DNA of 64,000 nucleotides, from contig NZ_CP084876.1 of the NCBI RefSeq assembly GCF_020525925.1, forward strand, positions 2,666,001 to 2,730,000, written 5' to 3'. The DNA is from Klebsiella quasipneumoniae subsp. quasipneumoniae. Its GTDB lineage: Bacteria > Pseudomonadota > Gammaproteobacteria > Enterobacterales > Enterobacteriaceae. The number at the start of each line of letters is the position of its first letter. Within the stretch, counting starts at the first letter, position 1. A program made the position numbers and the translations under genes. Below, one piece after another: positions 39,940 through 48,710 of this stretch. The notes below the pieces were generated by a model. That model was not told where the DNA came from, made no database searches, and worked only from the letters and a program-made list of their open reading frames with translations.

Positions 39940-40731
39940 TTAACGTAAATAGACAGTCCCGCGCAGATAGGTGGTGGCCTGGCCGCCGATCAGCACCCGG
40001 TCGCCCTGCCACTGGCAGCGCAGATCCCCGCCGCGGGCGGAGACCTGGCGCGCCATCATGGTGGTTTTCCCCAGCTTGTCGCCCCACCAGGGGATCAGCA
40101 TGCTGTGGGCGGAGCCGGTCACCGGATCCTCCGGCACCCCTTCTCCCGGGCAGAAGAAGCGGCTGACAAAGTCATATTCCTCATCCGGCGCGCTCACGCA
40201 GATCATTTTGCCGAGCGTCTGCAGGCGCGCCATGTCCGGTTGCACCGCTTCAACCTGCCGGCGATCCGCCAGCAGCACCAGATAATCGCGCCCTTCCCGT
40301 ACCTCGACGGCCGCCTCGAGGCCCAGCCCGGCCAGCAGGTCCGCCGGCGGATTGGCCACCGGGGTGGTCGTCCACGCCGGGAAGTCGAGCGTCAGCCAGT
40401 CGCCGCTGCGGGTCACCCGCAGGTCGCCGACAAAACGGGTGCTAAAGGTAATCGTCGCCGAGGGATGGTCGAGATATTCAAAAATAACGTGCGCCGTCGC
40501 CAGGGTGGCGTGGCCGCAGAGGTTGATCTCGCCAAGGGTGGTAAACCAGCGCAGCTCATAACCTTCGTCGGTGCGGACGAAGAACGCCGTTTCGGACTGG
40601 TTATGCTGTTGGGCCATTTTCAGCAGCACATCGTCGGCTAACCACTCGCTGAGGGGGCAAACGGCCGCGGCATTGCCGCCGAAGTTTTTATCGCTGAAGG
40701 CATCGACCAGATAAAATTGTATTTCCTGCAT
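39940..40731 (-). CDS. PhzF-family isomerase-like protein
   Basis: A 263-residue two-lobed protein of the diaminopimelate-epimerase fold. The conserved PhzF glutamate lies in NQSETAFF, with INLCGHATLATAHV and EDPVTGSAHSML completing the signature. PhzF proper acts in phenazine synthesis, but no other phenazine genes are here; stand-alone PhzF/YddE-like proteins are common in enterobacteria and have no assigned substrate. Convergent with the SDR gene across 50 bp that contain an imperfect GC-rich stem. Confidence 0.85.
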   Translation of the reverse strand: MQEIQFYLVDAFSDKNFGGNAAAVCPLSEWLADDVLLKMAQQHNQSETAFFVRTDEGYELRWFTTLGEINLCGHATLATAHVIFEYLDHPSATITFSTRFVGDLRVTRSGDWLTLDFPAWTTTPVANPPADLLAGLGLEAAVEVREGRDYLVLLADRRQVEAVQPDMARLQTLGKMICVSAPDEEYDFVSRFFCPGEGVPEDPVTGSAHSMLIPWWGDKLGKTTMMARQVSARGGDLRCQWQGDRVLIGGQATTYLRGTVYLR

Positions 40732-40841
40732 ACACTGTCCTTATTTTTTTTACTTTCCTTCAACATGACATAAAAGCGCCCCCCTGACACTATCCATAGC
40801 AAAATTAATTGCTTAACCGCACCTGGGCGTTTGCAGTGAAA

Positions 40842-40857
40842 TGAGATACAGATCACA
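40842..40857. promoter_or_regulatory. Candidate CRP site upstream of sotB
   Basis: TGAGATACAGATCACA matches the TGTGA-N6-TCACA CRP consensus at nine of ten positions. It lies 76 bp before the sotB start, a position suited to activation. Confidence 0.5.
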
Positions 40858-40932
40858 AAATGATTGTCTTTTCGCCAGCAAACGTTTTAAGATCAGCGTC
40901 ACATCTTCCCCTGAATCACCAGTCCAGAGCTT

Positions 40933-42132
40933 ATGACTACGAATACGGTCTCACGCAAGGTAGCGTGGCTACGTGTCGTGACGTTGGCCATCGCCGCGTT
41001 TATTTTTAACACCACAGAATTTGCCCCGGTCGGTCTGCTGTCGGATATTGCCGACAGCTTCGGCATGGAAACCGCCCAAGTGGGCATGATGCTGACCATC
41101 TACGCATGGGTGGTGGCGTTAATGTCGCTGCCGTTTATGCTGCTGACCAGCAAAGTGGAGCGTCGGCGGTTGCTCATCGGCCTGTTTATTCTGTTTATCG
41201 CCAGCCATGTGCTGTCGTTCTTTGCATGGAATTTTGACGTGCTGGTCATCAGCCGCATCGGCATCGCCTTCGCCCATGCGGTGTTCTGGTCGATAACGTC
41301 GGCGCTGGCCATCCGCATGGCGCCCCCGGGCAAACGGGCGCAGGCGCTGAGCCTGATCGCTACCGGTACCGCGCTGGCGATGGTGTTTGGCATTCCGATC
41401 GGCCGCATCATCGGCCAGTATTTTGGCTGGCGGATGACCTTCCTGGCGATCGGCCTCGGCGCCTTAGCCACTCTGGCCTGCCTGGTGAAACTGCTGCCGA
41501 CGCTGCCGAGCGAACACTCAGGCTCGCTGAAAAGCCTGCCGGTGCTGTTCCGTCGCCCGGCGCTAGTCAGCGTGTACATTCTGACCGTGGTGGTGGTAAC
41601 CGCCCATTATACCGCCTACAGCTATATCGAACCCTTCGTCCAGACGGTGGCGGGTCTGAGCGGCAATTTTGCCACCGTACTGCTGCTGATCCTCGGCGGG
41701 GCCGGGATTATCGGCAGCATTCTGTTCGGCAAGCTCGGTAACCAGCACGCTTCGGGGCTGATAAGCCTCGCCATCGGCCTGCTGCTGGCCTGTCTGCTGC
41801 TGCTTTTGCCGGCCTCGCATAACCCGCACCACCTGATGCTGCTCAGCATCTTCTGGGGGGTGGCGATCATGATTATCGGTCTCGGCATGCAGGTGAAAGT
41901 GCTGGCCTCCGCCCCGGACGCCACCGACGTCGCCATGTCGCTGTTCTCGGGCATCTTTAACATCGGCATTGGCGCCGGCGCGCTGGTGGGCAGCCAGGTG
42001 AGTCTGCACCTCTCTATGGCCTCCATCGGCTACATCGGCGCCGTCCCGGCGCTGGCAGGCCTGATCTGGGCCCTGCTGATCTTCCGTCGCTGGCCGGTAT
42101 CGCTGGAAGAGCACCAGCCGCACCACTCTTGA
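40933..42132 (+). CDS. sotB: Sugar efflux transporter SotB
   Basis: A 399-residue MFS exporter; the E. coli protein exports arabinose and other sugars. Twelve hydrophobic segments; MFS motif VERRRLLIG after helix 2, and the SotB-type beginning [20 protein letters not shown]. Immediately adjacent to marC as in E. coli. ATG 40933 follows the promoter region with a CRP-like site. Protects cells from sugar overload; also linked to IPTG export in E. coli. Confidence 0.9.
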   Translation: MTTNTVSRKVAWLRVVTLAIAAFIFNTTEFAPVGLLSDIADSFGMETAQVGMMLTIYAWVVALMSLPFMLLTSKVERRRLLIGLFILFIASHVLSFFAWNFDVLVISRIGIAFAHAVFWSITSALAIRMAPPGKRAQALSLIATGTALAMVFGIPIGRIIGQYFGWRMTFLAIGLGALATLACLVKLLPTLPSEHSGSLKSLPVLFRRPALVSVYILTVVVVTAHYTAYSYIEPFVQTVAGLSGNFATVLLLILGGAGIIGSILFGKLGNQHASGLISLAIGLLLACLLLLLPASHNPHHLMLLSIFWGVAIMIIGLGMQVKVLASAPDATDVAMSLFSGIFNIGIGAGALVGSQVSLHLSMASIGYIGAVPALAGLIWALLIFRRWPVSLEEHQPHHS

Positions 42133-42141
42133 TTGAGCCGC

Positions 42142-42177
42142 AAAAAAAGCCCGTCGGTATCGCGCCGGCGGGCTTTT
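42142..42177. terminator. Bidirectional terminator between sotB and marC
   Basis: AGCCCGTCGG and CCGGCGGGCT pair (one mismatch) around a short loop, flanked by seven A's on the left and four T's on the right, so it can terminate both the rightward sotB and the leftward marC transcripts. Confidence 0.8.
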
Positions 42178-42199
42178 GTCTCTCTGCGCATCACCGCGG

Positions 42200-42868
42200 T
42201 CAGGGATGCCAGGTCGAAATGATCTCCAGCACGCCGTTAATAATGAACTGCACGCCCATGCAGACCAGCAGGAAGCCCATCAGCCGCGAAATGGCCTCAA
42301 TGCCGCCTTTGCCTACCAGACGCATAATCGCCCCCGAACTGCGCAGGCAACCCCAGAGAATGATCGCCAACAGGGCAAAGATAATCGGCGGCGCCGCCAG
42401 CACCACCCACTCCGGGAAGTCCACGCCGTGCTTCACGGTTGAGGCGGAACTGATGATCATCGCGATGGTGCCCGGACCGGCGGTGCTTGGCATCGCCAGC
42501 GGCACAAAGGCGATATTGGCGGTTGGCTCATCCTGAAGCTCTTCCGATTTGATCTTCGCTTCCATCGAATCGTGGGCTTTTTGCTGGGGGAACAGCATGC
42601 GGAAACCGATAAAGGCCACAATCAACCCCCCGGCGATACGCAGCCCAGGTATTGATATGCCGAATGTATTCATCACCACCTGGCCGGCATACCACGACAC
42701 CATCAGGATGGCGAAGACATACACCGAAGCCATCAACGCCTGTTTGTTCCGCTCGGCGTTGTTCATATTGCCCGCCAGGCCAAGGAACAGCGCCACGGTA
42801 GTCAGCGGATTCGCCAGCGGTAGCAGCACCGCCAGGCCGAGCCCTATCGCTTTAAACAAATCAAACAT
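42200..42868 (-). CDS. marC: MarC-family membrane protein
   Basis: A 222-residue six-helix inner-membrane protein (UPF0056). Start [20 protein letters not shown] and mid-protein [19 protein letters not shown] match the family. It is divergent from marRAB. Despite its name, E. coli marC does not affect multiple antibiotic resistance, and the function remains unknown. Confidence 0.92.
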   Translation of the reverse strand: MFDLFKAIGLGLAVLLPLANPLTTVALFLGLAGNMNNAERNKQALMASVYVFAILMVSWYAGQVVMNTFGISIPGLRIAGGLIVAFIGFRMLFPQQKAHDSMEAKIKSEELQDEPTANIAFVPLAMPSTAGPGTIAMIISSASTVKHGVDFPEWVVLAAPPIIFALLAIILWGCLRSSGAIMRLVGKGGIEAISRLMGFLLVCMGVQFIINGVLEIISTWHP

Positions 42869-43035
42869 AGTTAAAAAAAGCCCCGTAAATATTCATTTTT
42901 TAAGGATGGTTTCACGCCGTGAGTATACCGGCTTCAACAATTCCAACGCCAGCCTGCTGATCAATCACCTTCGCCAAAAATTAACAAGCGTTAGAAAATT
43001 CACAAACAGTGACCCGTGTCGAATTTTCTTGTTTT

Positions 43036-43125
43036 AGCAAATCGTGGCATCGGCCAATTCATAATGTTGACTTATGATTGCCTGGGCAATAGTATCACTC
43101 GCAACTAAATCATTGCCTGGGCAAC
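43036..43125 (+). promoter_or_regulatory. marRAB promoter with marbox and two MarR operators
   Basis: A marbox-like AGCAAATCGTGGCATCGGCC lies at about 43036-43056. The promoter has -35 TTGACT (43067-43072) and -10 TAGTAT (43090-43095) with a 17-bp spacer. MarR operators ATTGCCTGGGCAAT (43077-43090) and ATTGCCTGGGCAAC (43112-43125) are near-perfect palindromes, one between the promoter elements and the other just before the marR start, as in E. coli. Confidence 0.88.
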
Positions 43126-43129
43126 CATC

Positions 43130-43564
43130 ATGAAAAGTACCAGCGACCTGTTCAACGAGATGATCCCGCTGGGCCGCTTGATCCAGATGGTTAACCAGAA
43201 AAAAGATCGCCTGCTCAACGACTACCTCTCACCCATGGATATTACCGCGACCCAGTTCCGGGTGCTCTGTTCCATTCGTTGCGAGGTATGTATTACCCCC
43301 GTTGAGCTGAAAACCGTGCTTTCCGTCGACCCGGGCGCGATGACGCGTATGCTCGACCGCCTGGCGTGTAAAGGCTGGATTGAACGGTTACCCAACCCCG
43401 CTGACAAGCGCGGCGTGCTGGTGCAGTTGACGCCAGACGGCGCAGCCCTTTGCGAGCAGTGTCATCAGGTTGTGGGTCAGAAGTTACACCAGGAGTTAAC
43501 AAAAAATCTGTCGGCGGACGAAGTCGCCATGCTTGAGCAACTCCTCAAGAAGGTCCTGCCGTAA
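43130..43564 (+). CDS. marR: Multiple antibiotic resistance repressor MarR
   Basis: A 144-residue winged-helix repressor, dimeric, released from the mar operators by salicylate and copper-induced oxidation in E. coli. The start [18 protein letters not shown], recognition helix [18 protein letters not shown] and wing [12 protein letters not shown] match the E. coli protein almost fully. The copper-sensing cysteine near residue 80 (RLACKGW) is retained. Start is ATG here (GTG in E. coli). No disrupting change was seen, so the repressor appears intact. Confidence 0.95.
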   Translation: MKSTSDLFNEMIPLGRLIQMVNQKKDRLLNDYLSPMDITATQFRVLCSIRCEVCITPVELKTVLSVDPGAMTRMLDRLACKGWIERLPNPADKRGVLVQLTPDGAALCEQCHQVVGQKLHQELTKNLSADEVAMLEQLLKKVLP

Positions 43565-43581
43565 AAATAAGAAGAGGTAAG

Positions 43582-43965
43582 ATGATGTCCAGACGTAATA
43601 ATGACGCCATCACTATCCATAGTATTTTGTCGTGGATCGAGGATAACCTGGAATCGCCCCTGTCGCTGGAAAAAGTGTCTGAGCGCTCAGGTTACTCCAA
43701 GTGGCACCTGCAACGTATGTTTAAGAAAGAGACCGGCCATTCCCTCGGCCAGTACATCCGCAGCCGTAAGCTGACGGAGATTGCGCAAAAGCTCAAGCAG
43801 AGCAATGAGCCAATCCTGTACCTGGCGGAACGCTACGGTTTCGAATCGCAGCAGACCCTGACGCGAACGTTTAAAAACTATTTCGATGTTCCGCCCCATA
43901 AATATCGCATAACGAATGTACCTGGCGAATCCCGCTATCTGCATCCGCTAAATAACTGTTGTTAA
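43582..43965 (+). CDS. marA: Multiple antibiotic resistance activator MarA
   Basis: A 127-residue AraC-type activator made only of the DNA-binding domain with two HTH motifs ([20 protein letters not shown] and [20 protein letters not shown]). It activates acrAB, tolC, micF and others through marboxes. It lies 18 bp after marR with an AGAGGTAAG ribosome-binding sequence. The C-terminus ends PLNNCC, slightly different from E. coli. Confidence 0.95.
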   Translation: MMSRRNNDAITIHSILSWIEDNLESPLSLEKVSERSGYSKWHLQRMFKKETGHSLGQYIRSRKLTEIAQKLKQSNEPILYLAERYGFESQQTLTRTFKNYFDVPPHKYRITNVPGESRYLHPLNNCC

Positions 43966-43999
43966 TCGCCTGCATTATTAAAGACGTATTGAGGAAATC

Positions 44000-44218
44000 A
44001 TGAAACTATTCGCTGCCGCAGCCATCGTCGTTCTGTCGCTGGCATCCAGCTTCAGCTATGCGGAGCAAACCACCACGCCGGTGCGGCAAAACCAGCGTGA
44101 CACAATGATTCTCCCTTCGGAACATAACGACTCGCCGTTTGATTTCAATCATATGGCGGCCGGCAATGATAAATCTGACGAACTTGGCGTGCCGTACTAC
44201 CAGCAGCACGACCTGTGA
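44000..44218 (+). CDS. marB: MarB periplasmic protein
   Basis: A 72-residue protein with a signal peptide (MKLFAAAAIVVLSLASSFSYA) and a short polar mature part ending in GVPYYQQHDL. Third gene of the mar operon; E. coli MarB lowers marA expression indirectly. Followed by a clear terminator. Confidence 0.88.
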   Translation: MKLFAAAAIVVLSLASSFSYAEQTTTPVRQNQRDTMILPSEHNDSPFDFNHMAAGNDKSDELGVPYYQQHDL

Positions 44219-44243
44219 TGCCATTACACGCATACTTGTGTAT

Positions 44244-44269
44244 AGCCCCGTCTCCGGGGCTTTTTTTTT
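44244..44269 (+). terminator. marRAB terminator
   Basis: AGCCCCG-TCTC-CGGGGCT hairpin with a perfect 7-bp stem followed by nine T's, 25 bp after the marB stop. The convergent eamA gene ends inside the T run. Confidence 0.9.
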
Positions 44270-45167
44270 ACCCGCGCGCCATGCCCGGCCGCACCAGACG
44301 CAGTCCGAAAACGTTGATATAGAGCCCGGCCATGATCAGCGCCGCCCCGGCGAGCTGCAGCCCGCTCAGCGTCTCTCCCAGCAGCAGCGCGGCGCTGGCC
44401 ATCCCCACCACCGGCACCAGCAGCGACAGCGGCGCCACCCGCCAGGTTTCATACCGCCCCAGCAGCGAGCCCCAGATACCGTAGCCGACAATAGTGGCGA
44501 TAAACGCCAGGTAAAGCAGTGAGAGAACCGTCAGCACATCGATCTGGCGCAGACTCGTCAGCATCAGCTGCGGGCCATCGATCAGCCACGAGGCGAGCAT
44601 AAACGGCAGCACCGGGATCAATGCGCTCCACACCACCAGCGACATGATCGGCGGCCGGGTCGCCTGGGACATGATTTTTTTGTTAAAAATATTGCCGCAG
44701 GCCCAGCTGAGCGCCGCCGCCAGGGTCAGCATAAAGCCCACCAGCGGGACATGTTCCCCTCCGAGGCTCCCCTCCACCAGCACCAGCACGCCGAAGATCG
44801 CCAGAGCGATCCCCGCCAGCTGCTTGCCCTGCAGGCGTTCGCCAAAGACGAAGGCGCCGAGGATGATGGTAAAGAAGGCTTGCGCCTGCAGAACCAGCGA
44901 CGCCAGCCCCGCCGGCATGCCCAGGCCGATAGCGCAGAACAGAAAAGCAAACTGGCCAAAGCTAATGGTCAGGCCATAGCCCAACAGCAGGCGCAGCGGA
45001 ATGGCTGGCCGGGCGACAAACAGCAGCGCCGGAAAGGCCACCAGCATAAAGCGCAGGCCCGCCAGCATCAGCGGCGGCATATTGTGCAATCCCAGCTTAA
45101 TCACCACGAAGTTAAGCCCCCACACTACCACTACCAGCAGCGCCAGCAGTCCATCTTTCCTCGTCAT
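44268..45167 (-). CDS. eamA: EamA cysteine/metabolite exporter
   Basis: A 299-residue drug/metabolite transporter with ten membrane helices. The protein in E. coli (YdeD) exports cysteine, O-acetylserine and related thiols. Two EamA repeats are visible (WGLNFVVIKLGLHNMPPLML in the first; WACGNIFNKKIM opening the second). Convergent with marB, as in E. coli. Confidence 0.9.
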   Translation of the reverse strand: MTRKDGLLALLVVVVWGLNFVVIKLGLHNMPPLMLAGLRFMLVAFPALLFVARPAIPLRLLLGYGLTISFGQFAFLFCAIGLGMPAGLASLVLQAQAFFTIILGAFVFGERLQGKQLAGIALAIFGVLVLVEGSLGGEHVPLVGFMLTLAAALSWACGNIFNKKIMSQATRPPIMSLVVWSALIPVLPFMLASWLIDGPQLMLTSLRQIDVLTVLSLLYLAFIATIVGYGIWGSLLGRYETWRVAPLSLLVPVVGMASAALLLGETLSGLQLAGAALIMAGLYINVFGLRLVRPGMARG

Positions 45168-45362
45168 ACCCCTGCCTCTGTCGTTATTAGAATTTTTGTG
45201 AACAAAATCAAAGTAGCGAAAAAGCGGCCGCCAGGATAGATCATTATTTTTGGCAGGTTCAGAAGTGCCGATCGCGACCGGGGCGACCTGTACAAGGCGT
45301 GATGACCGTGTTATTTGTGATCGAACACATAAAATTATAACAACATGACAGGCAAGGAAATC

Positions 45363-46559
45363 ATGATCACCACACTCCGGCGCTCCACCATCGCGCTGCT
45401 GGCATCGTCGTTACTGTTGACTATCGGCCGCGGGGCCACACTGCCGTTTATGACCATCTACCTCACCCGACGCTATCAGCTGGAGGTGGATGTGATCGGC
45501 TACGCCCTGTCGCTGGCCCTGGTGGTCGGCGTGCTGTTCAGCATGGGCTTTGGCATCCTCGCGGACAAGTTCGACAAAAAGCGCTATATGGTGTGGTCAG
45601 TGCTGGTATTTATCCTCGGTTTCAGCGCGATACCGCTGGTCCATAACGCGACCCTGGTGGTGATCTTCTTTGCGCTGATCAACTGCGCCTATTCGGTCTT
45701 TTCCACCGTGCTGAAAGCCTGGTTCGCCGACCGGCTGACGGCGGAGAAAAAAGCGCGCATCTTCTCGCTGAACTACACCATCCTCAACATCGGCTGGACC
45801 GTCGGGCCGCCTATCGGCACGCTGCTGGTGATGCACAGCATTAATCTGCCCTTCTGGCTGGCGGCGGCCTGCGCCGCCTTCCCGCTGGTGTTTATTCAGC
45901 TGTTTCTCCAGCGGGATGGGGCCGCCGCCGCCCAGCCGGGAGCTGCCGCCTGGACGCCTTCGGTGCTGCTGCGCGACCGCGCGCTGCTGTGGTTTACCTG
46001 TTCCGGGCTGCTGGCCTCCTTCGTCGGCGGCGCGTTTGCCTCCTGTATCTCGCAGTACGTGCTGGTGGTCGCCAGCAGCGACTTCGCCGAGAAAGTCGTG
46101 GCCGTGGTGCTGCCGGTTAACGCCGCGGTGGTCGTCGCCCTGCAGTACGCCGTTGGCCGGCGGCTGAGCGCGAGAAATATCCGCCCGCTGATGACCTTCG
46201 GTACCGTCTGCTTTGTGATCGGCCTCGTGGGCTTTATGTTCTCCGGCGCCAGCCTGTGGGCGTGGGGGATCTCGGCGGCGATCTTCACCCTTGGCGAGGT
46301 GATTTATGCCCCCGGCGAGTATATGCTGATTGACCATATCGCCCCGCCGGGAATGAAGGCCAGCTACTTCTCCGCTCAGTCGCTGGGATGGCTGGGGGCG
46401 GCCTTCAACCTGATGTTCACCGGGTTGATCCTCACCCATCTGCCGCACTGGTCGCTGTTTGTCATTCTTATCGCGGCTATTGTCGCCGCCTGGCTGATGA
46501 TTTTCCGGGGGATCAATGCCCGTCCCTGGCAGCCGGATTCTCCGCTGGCCAGGGCGTGA
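45363..46559 (+). CDS. ydeE: MFS efflux transporter YdeE
   Basis: A 398-residue MFS transporter almost collinear with E. coli YdeE, which exports dipeptides and arabinose. Signature blocks: LLTIGRGATLPFMTIYL, ILADKFDKKRYM, LNIGWTVGPPIGTLLVM, EVIYAPGEYMLIDHIAPP and SYFSAQSLGWLGAAFN. ATG 45363 (MITTLRRS) was chosen since AAGGAA lies before it; an upstream ATG at 45345 would add six residues. Confidence 0.9.
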   Translation: MITTLRRSTIALLASSLLLTIGRGATLPFMTIYLTRRYQLEVDVIGYALSLALVVGVLFSMGFGILADKFDKKRYMVWSVLVFILGFSAIPLVHNATLVVIFFALINCAYSVFSTVLKAWFADRLTAEKKARIFSLNYTILNIGWTVGPPIGTLLVMHSINLPFWLAAACAAFPLVFIQLFLQRDGAAAAQPGAAAWTPSVLLRDRALLWFTCSGLLASFVGGAFASCISQYVLVVASSDFAEKVVAVVLPVNAAVVVALQYAVGRRLSARNIRPLMTFGTVCFVIGLVGFMFSGASLWAWGISAAIFTLGEVIYAPGEYMLIDHIAPPGMKASYFSAQSLGWLGAAFNLMFTGLILTHLPHWSLFVILIAAIVAAWLMIFRGINARPWQPDSPLARA

Positions 46560-46682
46560 CGCCAGCTGACATGCGGCTGTCAGGTTGCTGTCGGGCCGTT
46601 GTCGGGTCGCTGTCGTGGTGGCTGGCGGCCCGCTTTTCCATACTCCATCACAGGTTTACATCCGCAGAACGTCATGGAGCAT

Positions 46683-47171
46683 ATGAATATGAACAGCATC
46701 AATCAGGTCAAACAATTACGGCTGCAGCGCGCCTGGTCCCAGGAACAGCTGGCCGAAATGGCGGGACTCAGCGTCCGCACGATCCAGCGCATTGAGAATG
46801 GCGAACGCCCGGGGCTGGAGACCCTCAGCGCCCTCGCCGCGGTCTTTGAGGTGACGGTGGCCGAGATCGGCGGCGAAGCCTCGCGGGAGGGCGCGCCGGG
46901 TCCGCAAGCTTCGCTGGATCTGCGTATTGAGGAAGCGAAAGCGCGGGTGCAGCAGGAAAGCCGCTTTTTTCGTTCGCTGTCGGTGGCGCTGGTGGTCTGC
47001 GTGCTGCTGGCGGTGCTCAACCGGTACACGAACCCGCAGTACTACTGGTCCGGCTGGGTCGCCCTGATCTGGGGCGCTCTGCTGGTGGTGAGAGGATTAC
47101 GTCTGTTCGTCTTTGGCGAATGGATCAAAAACTGGCGCCAGGCGCGCCTGCAGCGGCTGCTGCGTAAATAG
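46683..47171 (+). CDS. Membrane-anchored XRE-type HTH regulator
   Basis: About 162 residues. The N-terminal HTH_3 domain reads QLRLQRAWSQEQLAEMAGLS then VRTIQRIENGERPGLETLS, followed by a charged linker. Two hydrophobic helices (FRSLSVALVVCVLLAVL and WSGWVALIWGALLVVRGLRL) point to a protein that stays in the membrane, possibly releasing or recruiting the HTH. ATGs at 46674, 46683 and 46689 are all possible starts; GGAG is nine bases from the last. The target is unknown; the ydeE gene just upstream and the urt operon are nearby. Confidence 0.75.
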   Translation: MNMNSINQVKQLRLQRAWSQEQLAEMAGLSVRTIQRIENGERPGLETLSALAAVFEVTVAEIGGEASREGAPGPQASLDLRIEEAKARVQQESRFFRSLSVALVVCVLLAVLNRYTNPQYYWSGWVALIWGALLVVRGLRLFVFGEWIKNWRQARLQRLLRK

Positions 47172-47179
47172 CATGGAAA

Positions 47180-47199
47180 CCGGCGGCGCGCGCCGCCGG
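47180..47199. other. 20-bp perfect palindrome between convergent genes
   Basis: CCGGCGGCGCGCGCCGCCGG is a perfect 20-bp palindrome in the 33-bp gap between the HTH gene and urtE. It would make a strong RNA stem in both directions, but no T run follows, so it may act as a weak terminator or 3'-end block. Confidence 0.5.
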
Positions 47200-47204
47200 C
47201 CCGA

Positions 47205-47903
47205 TCAGATAGTCACCAGGGCGCGCACGCCGTCGGTTTCCATATCTCCGCCCTTTCCCTGCTGGACGATGGCGCCGCGCGACATCACCAGGTAGTGGTC
47301 CGCCAGCCCGGCGGCAAAGTCATAGAATTGCTCCACCAGCAGAATGGCCATATCCCCGCGGCTCGCCAGCTGACGGATCACCTCGCCAATCTCTTTGATG
47401 ACCGAGGGCTGGATCCCCTCGGTGGGCTCATCGAGGATCAGCAGCTGCGGACGGCTGGCCAGCGCGCGGCCGATCGCCAGCTGCTGCTGCTGACCGCCGG
47501 ATAAGTCACCGCCCCGCCGCTGCTTCATGGTCTTGAGCACCGGGAAAAGCTGGTAAATCTCCTCCGGCACCTGCTGCGCCTCGCGGGCGGGAAAGCGCGA
47601 CAGCCCCATCAGCAGATTTTCTTCCACCGTCAGGCGGGGAAAAATCTCGCGTCCCTGGGGGACGTAGGCCACCCCGGCCTGCACCCGCTGGTGCGGTTTA
47701 CGGTGGGTGATGTTCTGATCCTGCCAGCGCACCTCGCCGCTGCGTGCCGGAATAAGCCCCATCAGACATTTCAGCAACGTGGTCTTACCGACGCCGTTGC
47801 GCCCCAGCAGGCAGGTAACCTCGCCCTGACGGGCGGTAAAATCCACCCCGCGCAAGATGTGGCTCCCGCCGTAGTACTGATGTAACTGACTCACCTGTAA
47901 CAT
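47205..47903 (-). CDS. urtE: Urea ABC transporter ATPase UrtE
   Basis: A 232-residue ABC ATPase of the LivF type. Walker A GRNGVGKTT, signature LSGGQQQQLAIGRAL and Walker B LLILDEPTEGI are complete, and EEIYQLFPVLK is typical of this branch. Last gene of the urt operon; hydrolyses ATP to import urea under nitrogen limitation. Confidence 0.92.
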   Translation of the reverse strand: MLQVSQLHQYYGGSHILRGVDFTARQGEVTCLLGRNGVGKTTLLKCLMGLIPARSGEVRWQDQNITHRKPHQRVQAGVAYVPQGREIFPRLTVEENLLMGLSRFPAREAQQVPEEIYQLFPVLKTMKQRRGGDLSGGQQQQLAIGRALASRPQLLILDEPTEGIQPSVIKEIGEVIRQLASRGDMAILLVEQFYDFAAGLADHYLVMSRGAIVQQGKGGDMETDGVRALVTI

Positions 47904-47912
47904 TGGCGCTCC

Positions 47913-48710
47913 TTAACGTCCCAGATAAACTTCAATGACCTGCTCATTGGCCTGCACCTCCCGCAGCGACCCCTCCGCCAGCACCTGGCCCTGATGCAGG
48001 ACCGTCACCCGGTCGGCGATGGTCTCGACAAACCCCATGTCGTGCTCCACCACCATCAGGGAGTGCTGTCCGGCCAGCGTGCGAAACAGCTCCGCGGTAT
48101 ATTCGGTTTCCGCATCGGTCATGCCGGCCGCTGGCTCATCAAGCAGCAGCAGATGCGGCTCCTGCACCAGCAGCATGCCGATCTCAAGAAACTGTTTCTG
48201 GCCATGGGACAGCAGACCCGCCTGGCGGTAGCGTTCGCCGTCGAGGCGCAGCAGGCGCAGCACCTCATTCAGCCGATCGTCCTGTTCGCTGCTCAGCCGG
48301 GCGCGCAGGCTGGCCCACACCGATTTATCCCCCTTCATCGCCAGGGCGAGATTTTCCGCCACCGTCAGCGCTTCGAAGACCGTCGGCTTTTGAAACTTGC
48401 GCCCGATACCCTGGCGGGCGATGGCTACCGGGTCGAGAGTGGTCAGATCCACCGACTGGTCATAGATCGCTTTGCCGCTCTGCGGCCGGGTTTTGCCGGT
48501 GATCACGTCCATCAGGGTGGTCTTGCCCGCGCCGTTGGGGCCGATCACGCAGCGCAGCTCGCCGACGCCTATCGCCAGCGACAGATCCGTCAGCGCCCGG
48601 AAACCGTCAAAGCTGACGTTAATGTTCTCCAGCTGCAGTACCGGGTCGGTCTGCGCACGGAAGCGATCTCCGGGCAGCTGGCGGGTAAACAGTCCTTCAT
48701 CCGGTTGCAT
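47913..48710 (-). CDS. urtD: Urea ABC transporter ATPase UrtD
   Basis: A 265-residue ABC ATPase of the LivG type. Walker A GPNGAGKTTLMDVITGKTRP, signature LSHGQKQFLEIGM and Walker B HLLLLDEPAAGMTDAETE are seen. ATG 48710 overlaps the urtC stop (TAATG); the longer open frame to 49013 runs into urtC and was rejected. Works with UrtE on the cytoplasmic face of the UrtBC pore. Confidence 0.92.
   Translation of the reverse strand: MQPDEGLFTRQLPGDRFRAQTDPVLQLENINVSFDGFRALTDLSLAIGVGELRCVIGPNGAGKTTLMDVITGKTRPQSGKAIYDQSVDLTTLDPVAIARQGIGRKFQKPTVFEALTVAENLALAMKGDKSVWASLRARLSSEQDDRLNEVLRLLRLDGERYRQAGLLSHGQKQFLEIGMLLVQEPHLLLLDEPAAGMTDAETEYTAELFRTLAGQHSLMVVEHDMGFVETIADRVTVLHQGQVLAEGSLREVQANEQVIEVYLGR

Noticed and set aside
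43130-43564. Disrupted marR causing drug resistance
   Set aside because: The frame is full length and the HTH and wing look intact compared with the E. coli protein as remembered.
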